A DNA stretch of 45,593 bases from positions 1 to 45,593 of the forward strand of contig PAPS01000042.1 of NCBI GenBank assembly GCA_002708985.1, given 5' to 3'. How positions within the stretch are numbered: position 1 is the first letter of the stretch; the number at the start of each line of letters is the position of its first letter. Below are positions 42,249-45,593 of the stretch, piece after piece. The notes beneath the pieces were generated by a model. That model was not told where the DNA came from and made no database searches. It saw only the letters and a program-made list of their open reading frames with translations. The position numbers and the translations under genes are program-made. The DNA is from Saprospirales bacterium. GTDB taxonomy: Bacteria; Bacteroidota; Bacteroidia; Chitinophagales; UBA8649.

Positions 42249-44681
42249 TTAAAATGTTGTTCGTAAGGAAAGCGTCCAGTTTCTTCCTGCAGCATGAACA
42301 CTTGACCCAAAGGGCCTATATCCCTTATCCAAAATATTTAAGCATCCAAGCGATAGGTGAAGATATTCGAGGGGTCTTATCTCTGCTTTGGCGTTCCAAA
42401 TAATATAGCCCGGAGTTCCAAAGGGCAAAGCTTCATCTAAATTGTCCACCGAAAGAGGAGAATACTGACTAGAATCCTTGGCGAAGGCATAATCAACCCA
42501 TTGACTAACTGTTATAATGTCGCGGTTCCAATCAAGGCTAAGTCTCCCGAAGAATGGGGGTATGTGATCCAAAGGAACATTAACATCAAGTACTCTACCT
42601 CGATTGTAATTCCATGATGCTTGATAATGCAAGCCCCATGGAAGCGTACCACTTAGGTTTCCTTGGCATCCAATAAGGTAGGCAAGATTCGCATTGGTAT
42701 TCGACAAAACATTAAGGAGTTGGCCATCATAGGTCAGAGAGTCGTAGTCTTGATAGAATATACTTCTGCGTTGGATAATGTCATCAATTAAGCTTCCGAA
42801 TATGGCAGCTTTAAGGGTGAAACCTTCGCCATAAGTCCAAGTGATACCTTGTTCTAATTGATAGATATATTCAGGTTTTAGTGTGCCAGAGGGAAGTACG
42901 AGCTCAGTCGGTGTTGGGTCAAAAATTTTACCTCCATCATCTACATTAGGACTTCGAAAGCCGGAACTCAATGAAGTAAATCCTTTCCAGTGGCTATTGT
43001 CTTTGCCATAAGAGGTGGCCACAGAAAAAGATAAAGCCCCCGCATCATTATAAATCCTTGACAAATCGATTTCAGTAATCTGCGGATCATTAAATCGCAT
43101 ATCGACTCTCTGATATGTATATCGCAGGCCATAACTCACATCAAAGGATGTCGAAAGCTGCCAATGGTGCTTTAGATAGCCTGCAATATTCCAAAGCATG
43201 CTGCCACCATCAGCATAGCGACTTGGTGCGGTAAACACTTCATTGCTGTTGAGATTGGTAATAGATGAAGAGGAGTTTACAAAGTTTATACTCGACTCCA
43301 TGCCGTAGAGCATTTTGTGGAGGTCGCTAATTCTTGACTGCCAATCAATATTTAAGGCGTAGATGTTTACCTTTTCTAATTGATTACTTTGGGCGTCGAT
43401 TTGAAAACGGCGAACTATTCGAGACTCATGTATCTGCTGTGCTGAAAGCAATACTTGACCACGGTGGCGCTTTGAGGAATTCTCTGTATTAAGTTTTACA
43501 TATGACATGTAGCGTCGCTGTGGACCGTAGTCCCATTGGGCATAATGCGGCATTCCAAGATCATTTCTTAGGCTTAATTTATCCGTTCGAGCAATAGAAG
43601 TAGAGGTAGAAAACTGGTTTGACCAGCGGATACTTATCCGAGGATTGATTTGATAAAGAAAATCTTGGGCGGCATCATATTGTCGGTAGCCTGATCCTAT
43701 GATTCGATAGGGGTTTGAATTGGCAATAAGGGAGTCACCATGAGTAGTAGTGACTATCCTCGTTCTTGTTAGGCCCCAATCACCATATATTTCGGGCATG
43801 TTTGAACCCACTGTCCAATCGCCAAAATCTGTAAAGGAAAAGTTACTCTGACTTGCGAATTGCTTACCTCCGATGTTAATATGGAGGTTGGTTTTCTTTT
43901 CGGCATTGCTTGATGCATATCGTATCATCGCTCCTCCATGGACATAAACTCGATCGACAGTACTTAGCTGAGGGGCTCGGGTTTGCAAGTGTATAACGCC
44001 TCCAAAAGCATCACTTCCATATAGTAGTGACCCTGGCCCGTGGAGCACTTCAACACGCTGCAATTGGGATTCATCGAGCGTAATTATATTTTGAAGGTGG
44101 CCTCCTCGATAGATTGCATTATTCATTCGCACTCCATCGATGACAAGTAATATTCGATTGGCTTCAAATCCTCGGATATTAGGACTTCCTCCCCCGGGTT
44201 GGCTTTTTTGAACATGAATGCTACCCGTTCTTTGTAACAAATCTGCAGAGGTTGATGCGGCCTCAAATCCAATGCGAGCAGTGCTAAGTTGTCCCGTAAA
44301 TTGTAAGGGACGTACGAGCGTATCTTCCAATCGGTTGACGGCGATAATTACATCATCAAATCGGTAAATCGTAGGATATAAGCGAATCTCATAAATATTG
44401 TTTTTGCTGTGGTCAAGGCGAACACTCCGATGCTCGTAGCCTTCAGCAGCGATAAATACTGTTTTTGGTTTATTCCCGGAATGATCTTCACTAAGTCTAA
44501 CAAGGCCATAATTGTCGGAAAATACCAGGGTATCTGCATATTCGATGTAAGCATCTTTTACAGGGTCACAGTTTGCATCATCTACCAAATAGAGTTGGAT
44601 GTCTTGTGAATAAGACATAGTGATTACTGTGCTGAGCAAAATGCTTAGGGAGATTCGGATGGAGGTGTGGTGTCGTTGCAC
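42249..44681 (-). CDS. TonB-dependent outer-membrane receptor
   Basis: This 810-residue receptor imports a bulky ligand, likely iron-containing, through the outer membrane. The frame starts with GTG at 44681, the only start that keeps the whole signal peptide (ending 'TVITMSYSQ'). Next comes a carboxypeptidase-regulatory-like domain (about 27-110), a plug with 'STSADLLQRTGSIHVQKS', 'GGGSPNIRGFEANRILLVID' and 'GPGSLLYGSDAFGGVIHL', and a 22-strand barrel ending in the classical terminal Phe ('LSLRTTF'). 'NRILLVIDGVRMNNAIYRGG' resembles the haemoglobin/haem/transferrin receptor group. It follows yggS by 7 nt and precedes sufB by 87 nt. The real ligand is not determined by sequence; no TonB or SusD partner is present. 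Confidence 0.92.
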   Translation of the reverse strand: MQRHHTSIRISLSILLSTVITMSYSQDIQLYLVDDANCDPVKDAYIEYADTLVFSDNYGLVRLSEDHSGNKPKTVFIAAEGYEHRSVRLDHSKNNIYEIRLYPTIYRFDDVIIAVNRLEDTLVRPLQFTGQLSTARIGFEAASTSADLLQRTGSIHVQKSQPGGGSPNIRGFEANRILLVIDGVRMNNAIYRGGHLQNIITLDESQLQRVEVLHGPGSLLYGSDAFGGVIHLQTRAPQLSTVDRVYVHGGAMIRYASSNAEKKTNLHINIGGKQFASQSNFSFTDFGDWTVGSNMPEIYGDWGLTRTRIVTTTHGDSLIANSNPYRIIGSGYRQYDAAQDFLYQINPRISIRWSNQFSTSTSIARTDKLSLRNDLGMPHYAQWDYGPQRRYMSYVKLNTENSSKRHRGQVLLSAQQIHESRIVRRFQIDAQSNQLEKVNIYALNIDWQSRISDLHKMLYGMESSINFVNSSSSITNLNSNEVFTAPSRYADGGSMLWNIAGYLKHHWQLSTSFDVSYGLRYTYQRVDMRFNDPQITEIDLSRIYNDAGALSFSVATSYGKDNSHWKGFTSLSSGFRSPNVDDGGKIFDPTPTELVLPSGTLKPEYIYQLEQGITWTYGEGFTLKAAIFGSLIDDIIQRRSIFYQDYDSLTYDGQLLNVLSNTNANLAYLIGCQGNLSGTLPWGLHYQASWNYNRGRVLDVNVPLDHIPPFFGRLSLDWNRDIITVSQWVDYAFAKDSSQYSPLSVDNLDEALPFGTPGYIIWNAKAEIRPLEYLHLSLGCLNILDKGYRPFGSSVHAAGRNWTLSLRTTF

Positions 44682-44688
44682 GTAGTGA

Positions 44689-45351
44689 CTAAGAGTGATA
44701 AAGGTAACTTCCTATTCTAACCATGGTGCTTCCATGATCAAGGGCGATTTTATAATCATTACTCATACCCATTGATACTGTTTTAAATGGTTGGTTTATG
44801 GATTGCATAAAAGGCTTGAGATGTTCAAATGTCTTCCTCAAGGCTTTAAATTCTCGTCCGATTTGTTGTCGATTATCTGTGTAGGTCGCCATACCCATTA
44901 CGCCAGCAATCTGAAGGTTTTTTAACTCCATGGTTTGTATCGAAGACATTATGCCTTCCCATTCATCAACCTTCATACCATATTTACTTTCCTCTTGAGC
45001 AATATGGAACTGTAAGAGTACTTTTTGAGGACTACTTGCCTTTAAGTTAATATGGGAAAGGAGTTTAAGGCTGTCTGCAGAATGAATAAGATGACATTTG
45101 TGAATAAGTTTAGCTACTTTTTTTCGTTGAAGGTGGCCAATAAAATGCCAATTATTATGGACATCATCTACTAACTCTTCTTGTCTTTGTATTAATGCAT
45201 CGACTCTATTTTCTCCAAAGATGTTGTGTCCAAGGGCTCGAAACTCCTGAAAAACTTCGATGGGACGCGTCTTGGTAACGGCAATGCATGTCGCCTGATA
45301 GTCATTACATTGGCCAATTACCTCTCGAAAGTTTTTTTCACTAACTAGCAT
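44689..45351 (-). CDS. YggS-family PLP homeostasis protein
   Basis: The 220-residue YggS/PLPBP protein binds pyridoxal phosphate and keeps vitamin B6 and amino acid pools balanced, with no known enzyme activity. PLP-binding Lys27 lies in 'CIAVTKTRPIEVFQEF', followed by 'GHNIFGENRVDALI', 'NWHFIGHLQRKKVAKLI', 'SMGMSNDYKIALDHGSTMVR' and 'IGSYLYH'. The length fits. An AGGAG stretch sits directly before the ATG. Its stop is 7 nt before the TonB receptor's GTG, so these two may share a transcript. Confidence 0.94.
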   Translation of the reverse strand: MLVSEKNFREVIGQCNDYQATCIAVTKTRPIEVFQEFRALGHNIFGENRVDALIQRQEELVDDVHNNWHFIGHLQRKKVAKLIHKCHLIHSADSLKLLSHINLKASSPQKVLLQFHIAQEESKYGMKVDEWEGIMSSIQTMELKNLQIAGVMGMATYTDNRQQIGREFKALRKTFEHLKPFMQSINQPFKTVSMGMSNDYKIALDHGSTMVRIGSYLYHS

Positions 45352-45377
45352 CTCCTTACCTTGTCCCTGTGATCAGT

Positions 45378-45593
45378 ATGATAAAAGTACATTGTAGCAG
45401 ACTTTGGCTGTGCAGTATTCACGTAAAATCCTGTATTTTTTTATTGATAATAGGAGGATTTATCTTGAATTCATGTAGTGAGACACCAAGCATAGATGAA
45501 GAGCACTTTGAAAATATTCTTCTGGATATCCAGCTAGCAGAGGCCTTGGTGCAATCTTATCCTGTGGACAGTCACGATATCTACCGAGATTTA
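45378..45593 (+). CDS. DUF4296-like lipoprotein, N-terminal fragment
   Basis: Seventy-two codons from an ATG at 45378 run off the right edge. The N-terminus has Lys and Arg followed by a hydrophobic stretch and a lipobox 'FILNSCS' (Cys33 predicted lipidated). The mature part reads 'SIDEEHFENILLDIQLAEALV', which matches the start of DUF4296, a Bacteroidota lipoprotein domain of unknown function. It diverges from yggS across only 26 bp, so promoters must overlap coding DNA. The C-terminal end is outside the window. Confidence 0.72.
   Translation, partial: MIKVHCSRLWLCSIHVKSCIFLLIIGGFILNSCSETPSIDEEHFENILLDIQLAEALVQSYPVDSHDIYRDL

Noticed and set aside
1-45593. CRISPR arrays, tRNA or rRNA genes, insertion sequences
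   Set aside because: No regularly spaced repeats, cloverleaf patterns, rRNA cores or transposase frames were recognised in any gap.

Overview
The window is a 45.6-kb, gene-dense piece of a chromosome from a member of the Bacteroidota. The evidence is lineage-typical gene content: a TonB-dependent receptor with an N-terminal carboxypeptidase-like domain, YceI/DUF5777/SCO1 proteins, an N-terminal '[18 protein letters not shown]' secreted protein, a DUF4296-type lipoprotein, fused isobutyryl-CoA mutase (IcmF), fused formimidoyltransferase-cyclodeaminase, sufBCDS order, and weak or absent Shine-Dalgarno sequences. Order or family cannot be fixed from sequence alone. I see no rRNA, tRNA, CRISPR array, prophage or intact insertion sequence.

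Layout. 1-4810: end of a secreted protein; two flavoprotein genes on the minus strand (a glutaryl-CoA-dehydrogenase-like protein whose usual catalytic Glu is Gln, and an SdhA-like flavoprotein without partner subunits); and a divergent CobW-type GTPase that has lost most of its CxCC metal motif. Two clear dyads lie in the divergent promoter region. By eye this block is more AT-rich than the rest. 4962-9835: N-terminal half of transketolase without its C-terminal half, IcmF, and a small exported protein. 9857-13104: a five-gene minus-strand envelope/respiration operon (OB-fold protein, SCO1, CX4CH haem-like lipoprotein, YceI, DUF5777 barrel). 13194-14852: a three-gene membrane cassette (YvlD-like, divergent LemA-like, YugP zinc protease).

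14867-24648: nine tightly packed minus-strand genes for activated sugars: a DegT aminotransferase, UDP-glucose dehydrogenase, UDP-xylose synthase, a UDP-HexNAc dehydrogenase and 4-epimerase pair, RmlB, a PHP-type tyrosine phosphatase, RmlC, and an RmlD-CysQ fusion. Together they could supply UDP-GlcA, UDP-Xyl, UDP-GalNAcA-type sugars and dTDP-L-rhamnose for surface polysaccharide. No RmlA, glycosyltransferase, flippase or polymerase is present here.

24733-30493: an outer-membrane barrel protein, a 328-bp non-coding island, a secreted alpha/beta hydrolase, and an aroC-cupin-dicarboxylate symporter-DUF4442 operon. 30562-35237: histidine degradation (hutI, ftcD), lipoate ligase, and a LolA-like periplasmic protein carrying an embedded LysM. 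35234-37358: ilvE, a small unknown gene with weak resemblance to DNA polymerase III psi, and rdgB. 37391-42161: the iron-sulfur cluster assembly operon sufBCDS. 42249-45593: a TonB-dependent receptor, YggS, and the start of a DUF4296-like lipoprotein.

Most of the window is housekeeping metabolism. The features most worth following up are the Glu-to-Gln acyl-CoA dehydrogenase with its orphan SdhA-like neighbour, the RmlD-CysQ fusion, the YvlD/LemA-like/YugP cassette, the GC-rich hairpin before icmF, and the LysM nested in a LolA-like fold.
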